The translations under genes and the position numbers were made by a program. From Cryptomeria japonica (Eukaryota; Streptophyta; Pinopsida; Cupressales; Cupressaceae), in the NCBI RefSeq assembly GCF_030272615.1, contig NC_081413.1, positions 182,164,951 through 182,228,950 on the forward strand: a DNA stretch of 64,000 bases. The letters run 5' to 3'. Below are positions 47,367 to 58,695 of this stretch, piece after piece (positions within the stretch are counted from its first letter, which is position 1; each line of letters begins with the position of its first letter). Below the pieces are notes generated by a model. It did not search any database, was not told the origin of the DNA, and worked only from the letters and a program-made list of their open reading frames with translations.

Positions 47367-48566
47367 TCATTGCTTCTCCTTAAGATGGGGTATAGCACTT
47401 GCATTAACTTGTTGTGTTGTTTGTCCAATCCACTGTGATGGTTGCAAGTTTGTATTAACTTGTAATGGTGCCAAAAGTGCCGCAATTTGTTGTCGAATGC
47501 GAAATTGTTGTTGTTGCACATTGCTAGTTTGCACATTCAATTGTACCTTTTGTGTATTACTCAATTGTTGCAACAATTGTTGTTGGTGCAAAACACTATC
47601 CGTAGCTCTTTGTGTCGCCATTATTGAAGGATCTGTCGCAATAGTGTTTGGCAAAGATATTGAACTTAACGGGACATAAGAACTTTGTTGCATCATGGAA
47701 TTGTTTTGGACATTGGTGATATCAGGCATTCCAGTTGTGAAGCTTTCCTGCATCTTAGATTTTGATCCAATTTTATGCATGTAAGGAGCCACTTCTTGTT
47801 GAGGGACAGCTATCAATATTGGTGTGGTCTTCATTTGATCTTGTGTTACAGGTGTTGTGTTGAATAATGGATTATTTATTGTCTCAAATGGTGACTTTTG
47901 AGGAATAGTCACTATCAATGCCTTTGAAGCACGTTTACTCATCAAGGTAGGTTGAGTTGCTTGTTGTGTATTTTCTTCGTTTGGATGTAGAGAGAAACTT
48001 AGCAACTCACTGCCTTGTTGTTCTTGCACATTAATTTGCTCACTTGAAGAGGTCACATTACTCATCATGTTAAGATAATTTTGTGGAAACATCTTAAAGA
48101 CCTTGTTCAAGAACTTATCCATCTTTTTTGTTATCTTTGGATCTTGAAGGAACATGTCAACATCATCAGAAGCATCGGAATTGAATGAAGAATCTAGTTG
48201 GATATTTGGATTCGTTTCTTGTTGAATGCCTTGATCTGAACCAAATCCTTGCGAAAGTGTTTGTTCTTCATATAATGTTTTAGTTTGAATGTCATGTTGC
48301 AGGTGTGGTTGATTCCAATTGAAAGGTGCACTTCCTCTTGGAGTTGGTGGAACACTCCCATGTCCTGGTTTCATAGGTACAAACACTGGTTCATATAATG
48401 GAGGTGGTCCAAGTTGAACCGTTCCATATGGTGGTAGAGATGTGTTTGATGAACCTTCAATTTGTACTATTTGACTAGTTTGAAACTGCGAATTTGCTAT
48501 GTTGTCCATGGGTTGATACATTGGTTTGCCCATCTTTTTAGATTTTGATCTTGTCTTAACAGGCAT
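47367..48566 (-). pseudogene. E2 Gag N-terminal extension
   Basis: A 400-codon open stretch starting MPVKTRSKSKKMGKPMYQPM at 48,566. Another Met lies 15 codons earlier, but the start used here aligns with that of E3 (55,296) after the same leader wording. It has a basic start, then Pro-rich (LPPYGTVQLGPPPLYEPVFV), an acidic patch (NSDASDDVDMFLQDPKITKK), and increasing Gln content to the TGA at 47,367. No known domain is evident. The sequence differs completely from the gag-like ORF that E3 and E4 carry at the same place. Confidence 0.75.
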
Positions 48567-49065
48567 GTCACTTACGCAAATGCAATGTTTTTTGGAATTT
48601 TTCAAGGGCAATATATGCTATGCAACTAAATGCAAACTTGAATAGATGAAAATGCAATCTATGTTTTTGGTTGTTTTTCAAGATTTTGACAAACTTATGA
48701 ATACAAATCTAAGAGAGGGACCCTTGGGAAATTGGAATGATGTCTAGACCTCAAAGGACAAAAGGACTAAGTGACAAAGGACAAGGTGACAACATCTCCC
48801 CTATATGCTTGGATACTAAGCTAGGTTTGACCAAATGATATTGATGACAAAAGGACAAAAGATTTAATAAGGTCTAGACTTCCTAACAATGACTTAGGGT
48901 TTATCAAAGATTTGGATTACTCAAGTATGACAAAACCTAGTTTTGAGACTATATGGAAAAAGGGACAATTACCATGCAAGTGACCCTAATATGATATGAT
49001 AATGACCTAAGCTTAATGAAGATACCTAGGGTATGCAAATATGAATGTATGGCAATGGTATGACT

Positions 49066-49524
49066 TTAATGCAAGAGGACACATGCAAATGGATGACCCT
49101 TATTGATATGCAAAGGAGTATGACTTAGGTGAAACCTAACCTTGGTAATTGACAATGAATTTTGCAAAATGCAACCTAGGATGAACCTAAATGTAAGTGA
49201 CATGAATGTTGAGACAAGATTTTGAACAATGTTTGCTAACCATGTTTGAAGATGAGTTTTGAATCTTGTTGAACTTTTGTTGGATGAATGTCTCTTGTGT
49301 TTAATCTTATGTTGGATCAATTTGTTTTGTTCTTGAAATAAGATACAATTCAACTTTTGAAAAGAAAAGAATACAAGATATTGCAACTTAGACTCAAGAC
49401 AATCATGCTCATTCCCACATTTCTTATGGTAGGCAAGGATATTAGGTACTTGAGAGGTAGACTCATTATGGGATTCAAGGAGAATACATAGATGCTTGAC
49501 CCCACAGGCTCCCCTCCACAACAC
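49066..49524 (-). CDS. Leader ORF, E2 copy (152 codons)
   Basis: Same length as the E4 copy (30,172-30,630), starting MLWRGACGVKHLCILLESHN. Around twelve amino-acid differences, several of them non-conservative (R to C, C to F, G to S), which argues against strong constraint. It ends about 500 bp before the gag start. Confidence 0.35.
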   Translation of the reverse strand: MLWRGACGVKHLCILLESHNESTSQVPNILAYHKKCGNEHDCLESKLQYLVFFSFQKLNCILFQEQNKLIQHKIKHKRHSSNKSSTRFKTHLQTWLANIVQNLVSTFMSLTFRFILGCILQNSLSITKVRFHLSHTPLHINKGHPFACVLLH

Positions 49525-50407
49525 TCACTTCTCAGGGCAGCCAAGCATCAGTCCCCATGGAAATCTCCCCATGGCGAACTTAGTATCTCTTCCAAGTATC
49601 CGAACTTGTCCTTCTCAAGCAACTAGAAGGGTTTTTGGCCTCTAAAACAAGGTGTGTAGTAAGGATTTCTGGTAAGCGTTACTCCTTGATGTCAGGCAAG
49701 CGTGATTGAGACATTAAGCCCATCAAGATACCAAACAAATGTAGTCGTGCAAGCATGATTTAGACCAAGAGGCCCTACTTAGATGTTGATATGAGAAAGA
49801 GTTCAAGGGTCATCACTTCCCAAGTAACTACAATTCCCACGTAACTCTTCCTTCAAAGCTTTCACTCATTAGGTATTTGTTTATAGTGAGTTAGAATGCC
49901 AAGGTATTGTAGCCGTACTCACTTTGGGTCGTTCCCTTCTCACGATTATCACTTGCTTGCAAAAGCAAATGGTCAGGAAGGTAGGCCCTCTAAAGGAGAC
50001 ACACAATCAAAGACACGAGCAGGGTATCAAAGATCTGGATTTCTGATCACCCTAAGAAGGATGAGAGCATACTCTCCTACTCCAATGTCACACTCAACAA
50101 TCAAAGAAAAAACATGTTCATTCCAACCTATTTAAAAATCACTAGGTGCCTAAAACATTAATGACAAACACCAAGTTTAGTTGTTTCTCCAAGGCAACCT
50201 GCAAAACCCAAGGTAGAAGTTTGAGGTGTTTATTCTTTGACTATCAATTCTGCATAAAACATGTTAGTAGTTTCATTTGTTGTCTTTGCCATGTGTATGC
50301 CAAGATGTTGCATAGATAATTAGTACCAAACCAAAACACAGAAAACAGAATGCAAAAACAAGACAATTTTTTAAGAAAAACACTGTCTTTTTACCTCTGT
50401 TCTAGAT

Positions 50408-50528
50408 TTTACACAGGCGCAGAACTCATGACATAGGCACATAATGCATGACATAGGCACAGAATGTCTTCAACATAGGCACAGGATGCTCAACATAGGC
50501 GCAAGTTGTCTTACACAAGCGCAGAAGT
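50408..50528 (-). repeat. CTGCGCCTGTGT-type array in E2 leader
   Basis: About seven copies of a motif like ACATAGGCGCAG or ACACAAGCGCAG, spaced by about 10-14 bp, lying about 100-220 bp downstream of the primer-binding site. A longer version is in E3 (57,118-57,330). Confidence 0.8.
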
Positions 50529-50626
50529 CCCAAAAAAACCCTGCACTGCCCTATTTTTGGGTTTTTTGACCTGCAAATCAACTCAAAAGCACTCAAAAAC
50601 ACAGTTAAGGGGTTAGATGGTTAGTG

Positions 50627-50644
50627 TTCACGTCAGGTTCACCA
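50627..50644 (-). promoter_or_regulatory. E2 primer-binding site
   Basis: TGGTGAACCTGACGTGAA in element sense, one change from E1. It abuts the LTR remnant at 50,650. Confidence 0.85.
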
Positions 50645-50649
50645 ATTAA

Positions 50650-50742
50650 TGTAGCTAGGAATCTGGAAATCATCACAAGCAAATCAAAATACTAATCTAG
50701 CTCAATCACGAAAGCTTAAATGTAATGATCTATCCATCACAA
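50650..50742 (-). repeat. 93-bp remnant of E2 5' LTR
   Basis: Matches the first bases (plus reading) of the E3 LTR: TGTAGCTAGGAA, AATCATCACAA, AATGATCTATCC. It breaks near 50,740 into E3 3'-UTR sequence with the short shared wording ATCACAA. Confidence 0.8.
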
Positions 50743-52477
50743 CAACAAAAAAAAGAAAAGAACCATGAACCATCCCGGTCACTCTAAATCACTCAGTGAC
50801 ATCATCGAGCAACATAGGAACATGACCGAAGCCAAGATAAATCAATAAAAAGATGAGATGCACAAATCCCAACAAATCAAACAAAACATCTTGATCTTCA
50901 TTGTCAAAAGTTGAAAGTGTTGATAGGACGATCATGCTATCTGGCTTCAGGACATGCGGTACCTCGTCTAAGATAGGACACAATCTAGTTTCGAGTATAC
51001 CACACCCTGTATAAGACCCATGACATTAGCCAAGGATGAATGATAGTGATGTTGATGTTTGATTGTTATGACAATTTTGATCAGTTTGAATGTTTGGTTT
51101 GATGGAAAAAGTTCATCTGTTAACGCATGATTTCATTAAAGCATAGTGTTGGAGTGCGTGTCGTTGGAGGGATCCTTAGTGATTTGTCTTATACACAAAA
51201 AGAGATCATTTATTGACAAAATGCTTGTTTTTTGGATTTTAATGTTTTGAAATGTTTTTGTGTTCATTTTTTCAGGACTTTATTTGATTTTTAGGGATTT
51301 TTTCAGGACATTTTTCAATTTTTTTAAGAGATTTTTTCAAGACAATATTTGATTTTTTTGAATTATTTCAGGACATTTTTCAATTTTTTTAAGAGATTTT
51401 TTCAAGACAATATTTGATTTTTTTGAATTATTTTAGGACATTTTTCAATTTTTTATGATTTTTGCCCCTAGTGTCTAGCAAGGAAAGGAATATGACAGGT
51501 GAATAAATAGGCTTGCTAAAATGATGGTGGATAGAGGGAAGACAAAGGCCTTTTATTATGGAGACAATATGGATGCAATTTTCAAGGGCTATTGCATGAT
51601 GGGACAAGAGACCGGATATGACAATGTAAATCAGCGACATGGCATGAGGGACATGTCAAGAGGCTTTTGAAACTATGTTTTGCATTTCACGTCCTTATGT
51701 CAGATCAAGATCAAGGAACAGAAAAAGAGTGTATGGATAGTGATAAGATATGGATAGGATAAGCAAGACCAAGAATGGATAAGGGACATGGATTGAAGGT
51801 TGGGACAGGCTAAGGGATAGTGGCAGAAAGTTGCAATAAGATAGGGAATATGGATGAAAGGTTATAATAAGCAAATGGATAAAAACCAAAAGCTATGATA
51901 GACTAAAAGCTGCAAACAAGATACATGATGCTCATGATGATCCTTAGCCTTGTCAAGATCAAAGGTGGAAAGGGAAACTGGACATGAGGGATGATAGGAC
52001 AAGGAAGGGTAATAGGACATGAAGGAGTATGACATGGTATGATAGGATAATGAAGGGCAATAGGATATGAAGGAGTATGACATGAGTTCGATAGGATAAT
52101 GAAGGGCAATATGATATGAAGGAGGAAACCTGCCCCCAAGTGTGGTGTGCAAGAAGTTTATAGATTACGCATGATGCCTATTTGCCAGGTTTTCATCATG
52201 GTACTTGCCCAAGGTGCCTGTTTGCCAGGTTTTCACTAGTGGATGGATTATTTTTGCTTTACTTTTTTCTTTTCTTTTTTTTTTTTACTTTATTTTTTTT
52301 TTTTTTTTGACTTTTTCAATAGTAGATGGACACATGACAGGGGATGGAAGAAGGACTCAAGTGTCTTTTTTGTTTGGATAGTAGCCTTGAAATAAATGGA
52401 CCATGACCTTTAAAAGTATGCTCAAAGACATTGGTAGGATAAGGACATGGAAAAAGAGATGAAACTAAGGCGAGGAT
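50743..52477 (-). other. E3 3' UTR with tandem repeats
   Basis: 50,745-51,130 matches the E2 3' UTR. 51,307-51,445 is a ~65-bp unit repeated about twice (GACATTTTTCAATTTTTTTA, then ATATTTGATTTTTTTGAATT). 51,990-52,130 has a ~55-bp unit three times (GATAGGATAATGAAGGGCAA, GGAGTATGACATG). A T-rich tract lies at 52,255-52,310. No gene is supported. Confidence 0.75.
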
Positions 52478-54231
52478 TTATGCAAAGGATTGGATCAAAG
52501 GGATGGAAGGATGGAAAATATGCATTGGATAATGGATAGGGTATTGGAAGAATTGGGCTTTAGTGGATGGAAATGAAGGTAAGATCAACATTGGCACACA
52601 CCTTGAGGGGTGATGGACTGATGGAGGAAAAATGGACTTCAGATTGTGAGATTTGGATGGAGGAAGAGCTTGGGATTTTGGGACATAAGGGCCCAAAATG
52701 GATGAAGAAGGAGGTGATGGAGGAACAAATTTGAGAGTGTTGGATGGAGGAATAGCAATTTTGGATGCCAAGTTGGATTTTTCTTTTTGTGCTTCAAGAA
52801 GCTGCTTAGGAACCCACATTGTTTTTGATTTTTCATGCTTTTGTTGTTCTTTGGAACGCATAACTTGCACAAGGGATTTAGGAACCCATATAGATTTTGA
52901 CTTTGATTTATTTTTCTCAGTGGGCCTTTGTGGCCTTTTGGATATTTCTTTTTCTTTATAGATCATATTGTTCTTTGTTTTGACATGTCGATTATATTGG
53001 ACATGTTGATCCTTGAATACATGTAGATTGCTAGACTTATGACGTTTATACTTGGCATTCAAATTGCCTGGAGGGGGAAAGGAATGCATGGATGGATATG
53101 AATGGAATGGACTTCTTTTGGATGGATGAAATTTACTCAAGGATGTGTGCCTTTGCTGACCTTGCATAGAGGACGAAGGAATATAAGGACCTAAGATGGA
53201 TGGAAAGCATGATGGGGAAGGTGTATGTTTTGATTTTGATGGAGGGATACCAACATCTTGAGAGTGAGTTGTGTAGACATGACCCTTAAGATCTTCTTTG
53301 ATATGGAGAGATTCTTTCTTATGGAGATCTACTCGTTTGCCTTTATGAATATCTTGACTTGTAGGATACTCTTTTCTTTGGGAAGAAGATGCGAGTCCAT
53401 TATGAGGTGGATATGATATGAGAAAATAATGAGATCTTGAAGTGGATCGGATTTCACCAAAGTGGAAGAACCCATTATGCATGTCAAGGGTTCATGAACA
53501 TCTTGTACTGACACGTTAGAATCATGAGTGGGATTAGGATCATGAGGGGGACTAGGATTGTGTAGTAGACATGGTTCAATGACAGGCTCGTCAAGAGATG
53601 GAATGGGAGAAATAATGGGATCATCAAAAGAAATGCGATCTTGGAGTGGATATGCTGGATTAGGATGTGGAGATGGAGGAACAAGTGGATCTTGTGGAGG
53701 ATCTAAAGGAATAATTTGATCTTGACAAGGAGGAAGATCATTGGAATCCTTTTTAAAGGTGCTTTGCTCTTGACTTTCAATGGGATCATCATAAAGGATG
53801 GAAAGGATATCTTGATCTTTCTCAGGAAGTGGAATGTCAATGGGATTTGAAAGGACATTGTGTTCATGAAATGGAAGGGGATCATTTGGGATTGGATGAA
53901 CTGGGATATCTTGATCTTGCCCAGGGAATGGAGTGTCAATAGGACTTTGGATAGGATGGACAAGAATAGGGGAATCATCATGAGTGTCTGGGGAAATGGG
54001 ATCTTGGTCAACAATTGGATGGGATGATAAGGTTGTAGGATCTTGATCTTGATTTTCCTTAGGACACGTTTCTTCATGCTCTAAACTATCCTCTTGACAT
54101 GGGGTTGGACTTTGGATATGCATGGAGGATTCTGACAAGGAATCAATATTTTGGCATGAAGGAAATGCACTTTGAACATTTGTGATGGATTCTGACAAGG
54201 AATCAATGCTTGAACATGAGGAAGAGGGACT
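52478..54231 (-). pseudogene. E3 ORF, C-terminal two thirds, novel
   Basis: Continues the frame of 54,232-55,296 after a TGA at 54,232-54,234. It has an acidic, Pro/Asp-rich part (DPISPDTHDDSPILVHPIQS, PLPFHEHN, IPLPEKDQDIL) to about 53,480. A frame change there leads into a basic part, 52,478-53,480. Short motifs recur in the basic part: KSIWVPKSLVQ and KTMWVPKQLLE, and SILGPYIPSS and SILGPYVPKS. The whole is predicted to be mostly disordered. I recognise no family. E4 carries the N-terminal part of the same protein and no E2 counterpart exists. Confidence 0.65.
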
Positions 54232-55296
54232 TCAAATGGGGTCCTCTAAAATAGGTAATGGCAATAAAGTGCATGGTGGCATTGGGTCTTGTATTTCTGA
54301 AACATGACAAGGATGTGCATCATGAATTGGATTATCGTGGCAATCAATTATGGATAGCTCTTGGATAATTGCATCCTTGGGTGTATTGTTAGACGAGGAC
54401 AATATAGAAGGTTCTTGTGAAACTTCTAAAGGTGTAGGGATAAATGCCACTGGAGAGTCAATTTGCTTGCAAGGGGATGAGGCATTGCTAGACATAAGTG
54501 TATTATCTTGATCTTCCTCAAAGAACTCATGTGGTAGTTTCCTTAAGATCATTGCAATAAAGCCACCTTTCTTTCGAGGTTTTGACATGGTTGGATCTTG
54601 AATTTGAACTTGTTTTTGGTTTGATGTCATGTTTCGATATTGGACTTGGTTCAATTGTTCCAACATGTTTGAAACTTGGCTTGGTGTGTGCTGCAACCTT
54701 TGTTTTTGAATGTTTGGTTGTTGTTGTTGATACTGAGTTGTCCATTGAGTTTGTTGTTGATACTTGATAGTCGGTTGGACATATTGTTGAGATTGGACCA
54801 TTGGTTGTGTTGGTTGTATATGTTGAACAATTGGTTGTATTGGTTGAAAATCTGATTGATAGTAAACACCTTCTTGTTCTTGTTGTGGAGGCACATAATG
54901 TTGAAATTGATGTTGTCTCTTTTCTTGAAATTGTTTCATCATCTCTATTTGGGAGAGGAGAGCTGGTATGTCTGATCGTTCAAGAAGAGATCTTACATCA
55001 ATTGGCTCAACCTTTGGATTTCGACCTAGAAATTTTTGAAACATTTTGGACATTTGTGATCTATTCTTCTCAATGTTTTTCACTCTTTGTTCCAATATCT
55101 CCTCTTCTTGAGCTAGTTTCTCCTCTAGTTTTTGTATTTGGACATTTACATCATCATGAAAAGTTTGACCAATATTGCCTTGTTGTTGGGTTGGATATAA
55201 TTGTGATTGCCTTGGATTAAAATTTGATTGCATTGTCAGCTGATACATCAAACTTTGTTGCATCATTGGTGCTTGGAACATTGTTTCAATAGACAT
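54232..55296 (-). pseudogene. E3 gag-like ORF, N-terminal part
   Basis: Starts MSIETMFQAPMMQQSLMYQL. A coiled coil (NVQIQKLEEKLAQEEEILEQ, NIEKNRSQMSKMFQKFLGRN) is followed by RSDIPALLSQIEMMKQFQEK, Gln-rich repeats (HYVPPQQEQEG, VQHIQPTQPMVQSQQYVQPT) and a lysine patch (TMSKPRKKGGFIAMILRKLP). It is open for about 355 codons up to the TGA at 54,232. The codons CGA (54,976-54,978) and CAA (54,931-54,933) are intact here and mutated to stops in E4. It may replace Gag functionally, but no Gag core is visible. Confidence 0.7.
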
Positions 55297-57433
55297 GTCA
55301 CTATGCAAATGCAATATTTTTGGAATTTTTCAAGGATAATGTATGATATGCAACTAAATGCAAACTAGATAGACAAGCATGGAATCTATGTTTTTGGTTG
55401 TTTTTCAAGATTTTGACAAACTTTTGAATGCAATTCTAAGAAATGAGACCCTTAGGAAATTGAAATGATGTCTAGACCTCAAAGGACAAAAGGACCAAGT
55501 GACAAAAGGACAAAATGACAATGTCTCCCCTATACGCTTGGATACTAAGCTAGGTTTTGACCAAATGACAATAATGACAAAAAGAGAAAAGGTTTGATAA
55601 GGTCTAGACTTCCTAACAATGACTTAGGGTTTATCAAAGATTTGGATTACTCAAGTATGACAAAACCTAGTTTTGAGACTATATGCAAAGGGACAATTAC
55701 TATGCAAATGACCTTAATATGATATGATAATAACCTAAACTTAATGAAGAGACTTAGGGTATGCAAAGTATGACAATGGTATGACTTTAATGCAAGAGGA
55801 CACATGCAAATGGATGACCCTTATTGATATGCAAAGGAGTATGACCTAGGTGAAACTTAACCTTGGTACTTGACAATGAACTTTGGAAAATGCAACCTAG
55901 GATGAACCTAAATCTAAGTGACATGAATGTTGAGACAAGATTTTGAATAATGTTTGACAACCATGTTTGAAGGTGTTTTGAACTTTGTTGGATGAAATGT
56001 TCTTATGTTTAACCTTGTTTTGAATCAATTTGCCTTGTTTTTGCAATGAGATGCAATTCAACTTTTGACAAGCAAAGAAGACAAGATATTTTAACATAGA
56101 CTCAAGACAATCATCCTCATTCACACATTTCTTATGGTAGGCAAGGACATTAGGTACTTGAGAGGTAGACTCATTATGGGATTCAAGGAGAATACATAGA
56201 TGCTTGACCCCACGGGCTCCCCTCCATGGCACTCACTTCTCAAGGTAGCCAAGCATCAGTCCCCATGGAAATCTCTACATGGCGAACTTAGTATCTCTTC
56301 CAAGTATCCGAACTTGTCCTTCTCAAGCAACTAGAAGGGTTTTTGGCCTCTAAAAACAAGGTGTTTAGTAAGGATTTCTGTTAAGTGTTACTCCTTGATG
56401 TCACGCAAGCGTGATTGAGACATTAAGCCCACCAAGATACCAAACAAATGTAGTCACGCAAGCATGATTTAGACCCATGAGGCCCTACTTAGATGTCGAT
56501 ATGAGAAAGAGTTCAACGGTCATCACTTCCCAAGTAACTGCAATTCCCATGTAACCCTTCCTTCAAAGCTTTCGCCCATCAGGTATTTTTTTATAGTGAG
56601 TTATAATGCCAAGCTATTCTAGCCATACTCACTTTGGGTCATTCCCTTCTCATGATTATCACTTGCTTGCAAAAGCAAATGGTCGGGAAGGCAGGCCCTC
56701 TAAAGGTGACACACAATCAAAGACATGAGCATGGTATCAAAGATCTAGATTTTTGATCACCCTAAGAAGGATGAGAGCATACTCTCCTACTCCAATGTCA
56801 CACTCAACAATCAAAGCAAAAACATGTTCATTCCAACCTATTTAGAAATCACTAGGTGCCTAAAAATTAATTGCAAACACCAAGTTTAGTTGTTTCTCCA
56901 AGGCAACCTGCAAAACCCAAGTTAGAAGTTTGAGGTGTTTATTCTTTGACTATCGATTCTGCATAGAACATGTTAGTAGTTTCATTTGTTATCTTTTCCA
57001 TGCGTATGCCAAGATGCTGCACAGAGAATTAGTACTAAAAACCAAAAAGCAGAAAACAGAATGCAAAACAAACAATTTTCAAGTAAAACACTGCATTTTT
57101 ACCTCTATTTCTGGACTTTACATAGGCACAGAACTCATGACACAGGCGCAGAACTCATAACACAGGCGCAAGATTACACAGGCGCAGGTTGCTTGACACA
57201 AGCGCAGGTTGCCTTACACAAGCGCAGTTTTTTTTTTTAACACAAGCGCAGAACGCATTAACACAGGCGCAAAACTCATACAAATGCACCTATGTACCTT
57301 ACATAGGCGCAGATTGTCTCACACAGGCGCAGAAGTCCCTAGAAAACCCTGCACTTCCCTGTTTTTGGGTTTTTGGCTTGCAAATCAACTCAAAAGGCAC
57401 TCAAGACATGATTAGAGGGTTAGATGGTTAGTG
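55297..57433 (-). other. E3 leader
   Basis: About 2.1 kb aligned with the E2 leader. It contains a shortened 111-codon copy of the leader ORF (55,897-56,232, MPWRGARGVKHLCILLESHN) that loses the frame after KVKHKN, and the longer TGCGCC array. Confidence 0.8.
57118..57330 (-). repeat. CTGCGCCTGTGT-type array in E3 leader
   Basis: About eleven copies of ACACAGGCGCAGA or ACACAAGCGCAG separated by about 5-15 bp, broken once by a T-tract. It sits about 105-315 bp downstream of the primer-binding site. Confidence 0.85.
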
Positions 57434-57451
57434 TTCACGTCGAGTTCACCA
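57434..57451 (-). promoter_or_regulatory. E3 primer-binding site
   Basis: TGGTGAACTCGACGTGAA in element sense, one change from E1, 5 bp from the LTR edge. Confidence 0.85.
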
Positions 57452-57456
57452 ATTAA

Positions 57457-58695
57457 TGTAGCTTAGGAAATAGGAAATCATCACAAACAATAGAAACATA
57501 CTAATCATTAGCTCAATCATGAAATCTCATTGCAATGATCTATCCTAACACACTCAATAGAGACATGAAAAGTAAAACATTCAAAAGTAAATACTATGCA
57601 AACCATATGCAGATCTGAATGCTTCCTTCATGCGGCTCCATTATTCTTCTTTCCTCTTCAAATAGTTTGGTTGTGGATCTCACCTACAAGTGCACATACA
57701 TGATTGAAAGCAAGTAAGTAAGAAAATTGTTCAAAAGTACTCGAAGCATGATTGATTAGAAATTCGATAATCTGATTAGGGATCAAGAATCAAGGGCTTT
57801 GATTGAAGAAATTCATCCAATTTATAGATAAATTGGAGAAATTGACAAGATTAGCATGAAATTGATTCGAATAGAAATTCAAATCAAGAATAGCAAAATT
57901 ATGACATGTGTATGACAAATTGCTATGCAAGGATTTATGACAATTTATGACAATTTATGACAAATTGCTATGCAAGGATTGATTGACATGAATTTGAAAT
58001 AGAAATAGACATTTAGGAATTTAGGAGAAATTAGAAAATTAGGTTAGAAATGATGACTTGGAAATTAGGAAATTGATGCAAATTAGGTAAATTAATTAAT
58101 AATTTCTCATTCATTAATTAATTTACAAAAATAGGAGGAATTAATTAGCCAATTAAATAAACATTTAATTGTGACAAGAAGACCTAGGATAAATAAATAA
58201 ATTATTTAACCTAGAGGGAAAATGCCAAACAAGATTAAATGAATAAATCATAAAACCTTGGAAGATGAATTAGAAATGCAAAGATGACAATTAGGTCTTG
58301 ACAAAGGATAATTGATATCGATTCGATCATGATTTTGGATTGATAAATGATTTGATTGAGATTGGTTGACAAAAATCAATGACAAATTGACCAAATTGAC
58401 ATGATTGAAAAGGACAAGGATCGATGAAAAATCGATCGTAAAACGACGAGATTGACAAGTTGATAAGAGATTGACAAGATCGACCAAAATCATGATTAAA
58501 GATTGTTATTGACAAGACCAAATTCGAAAGCAAGACAAATGAAGAATGCAGAAGAAAGACTCGATGCTTGCAAATGATAAAGACCAAGTGCGTGACATAG
58601 GAGAAATGTTAATGCAACGCAAAAACCTAAAATGAGGCAATGCGCAAATGTTAAAGTATGATCCCGCAAGCGTTGACCATTTTTAGGTGTCTACA
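57457..58695 (-). repeat. E3 5' LTR (1,239 bp)
   Basis: In element sense TGTAGACACCTAAAAATGG at 58,695 to CTAAGCTACA at 57,457. A TATA-like CTATAAATTGG lies near 57,818-57,830. It is flanked on the right by E5 sequence starting GTTGGCATACC. The same LTR type occurs at 32,104-33,523 and, inverted, at 27,738-28,892. Confidence 0.85.

Larger units (their letters stand above)
48567..50626 (-). other. E2 leader
   Basis: About 2 kb between primer-binding site and gag, aligned along most of its length with the E3 leader (55,297-57,433). It holds the 152-codon ORF at 49,066-49,524 and the TGCGCC repeat array at 50,408-50,528. The rest has no supported gene. Confidence 0.8.
32104..50742 (-). mobile_element. 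E2: Tat-like Ty3/gypsy element with G-patch, split by copia C3
   Basis: In element sense: a 93-bp remnant of the 5' LTR (50,650-50,742), primer-binding site, 2-kb leader, Gag, protease, G-patch, RT, two RNase H domains, integrase, 0.95-kb 3' UTR, polypurine tract, 3' LTR. Without C3 the internal region is about 11.2 kb, in the range of Tat/Ogre elements. From 40,203 down to 34,474 the protein is in one frame with no frameshift, interrupted only by stop codons. The frame also continues across the C3 insertion site. One frameshift lies in the gag part near an A8 run at 46,622. Confidence 0.85.
26873..58695. mobile_element. Nested block of gypsy and copia elements between the two E5 parts
   Basis: About 31.8 kb made of an inverted partial element (E4, plus strand), the autonomous-type element E2 (minus) carrying the copia insertion C3, and the pol-less element E3 (minus), joined by truncated LTRs. 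It is flanked by a 384-bp direct repeat of E5 (26,489-26,872 and 58,696-59,079), far longer than a target-site duplication. Confidence 0.7.
50743..58695 (-). mobile_element. E3: pol-less gypsy element with its own long ORF
   Basis: Element sense: 5' LTR (57,457-58,695), primer-binding site, leader, gag-like ORF (55,296 to about 52,478), 3' UTR (52,477-50,743), then direct fusion to the 93-bp LTR remnant of E2. No RT, protease or integrase is present, yet LTR, primer-binding site, leader and 3' UTR match E2. This fits a non-autonomous element using an E2-type partner. Confidence 0.8.

Noticed and set aside
57118-57330. GC-rich spaced repeats as a CRISPR-like array
   Set aside because: The motif is only about 12 bp, spacers are 5-15 bp and partly repeated, and it lies in a retrotransposon leader.
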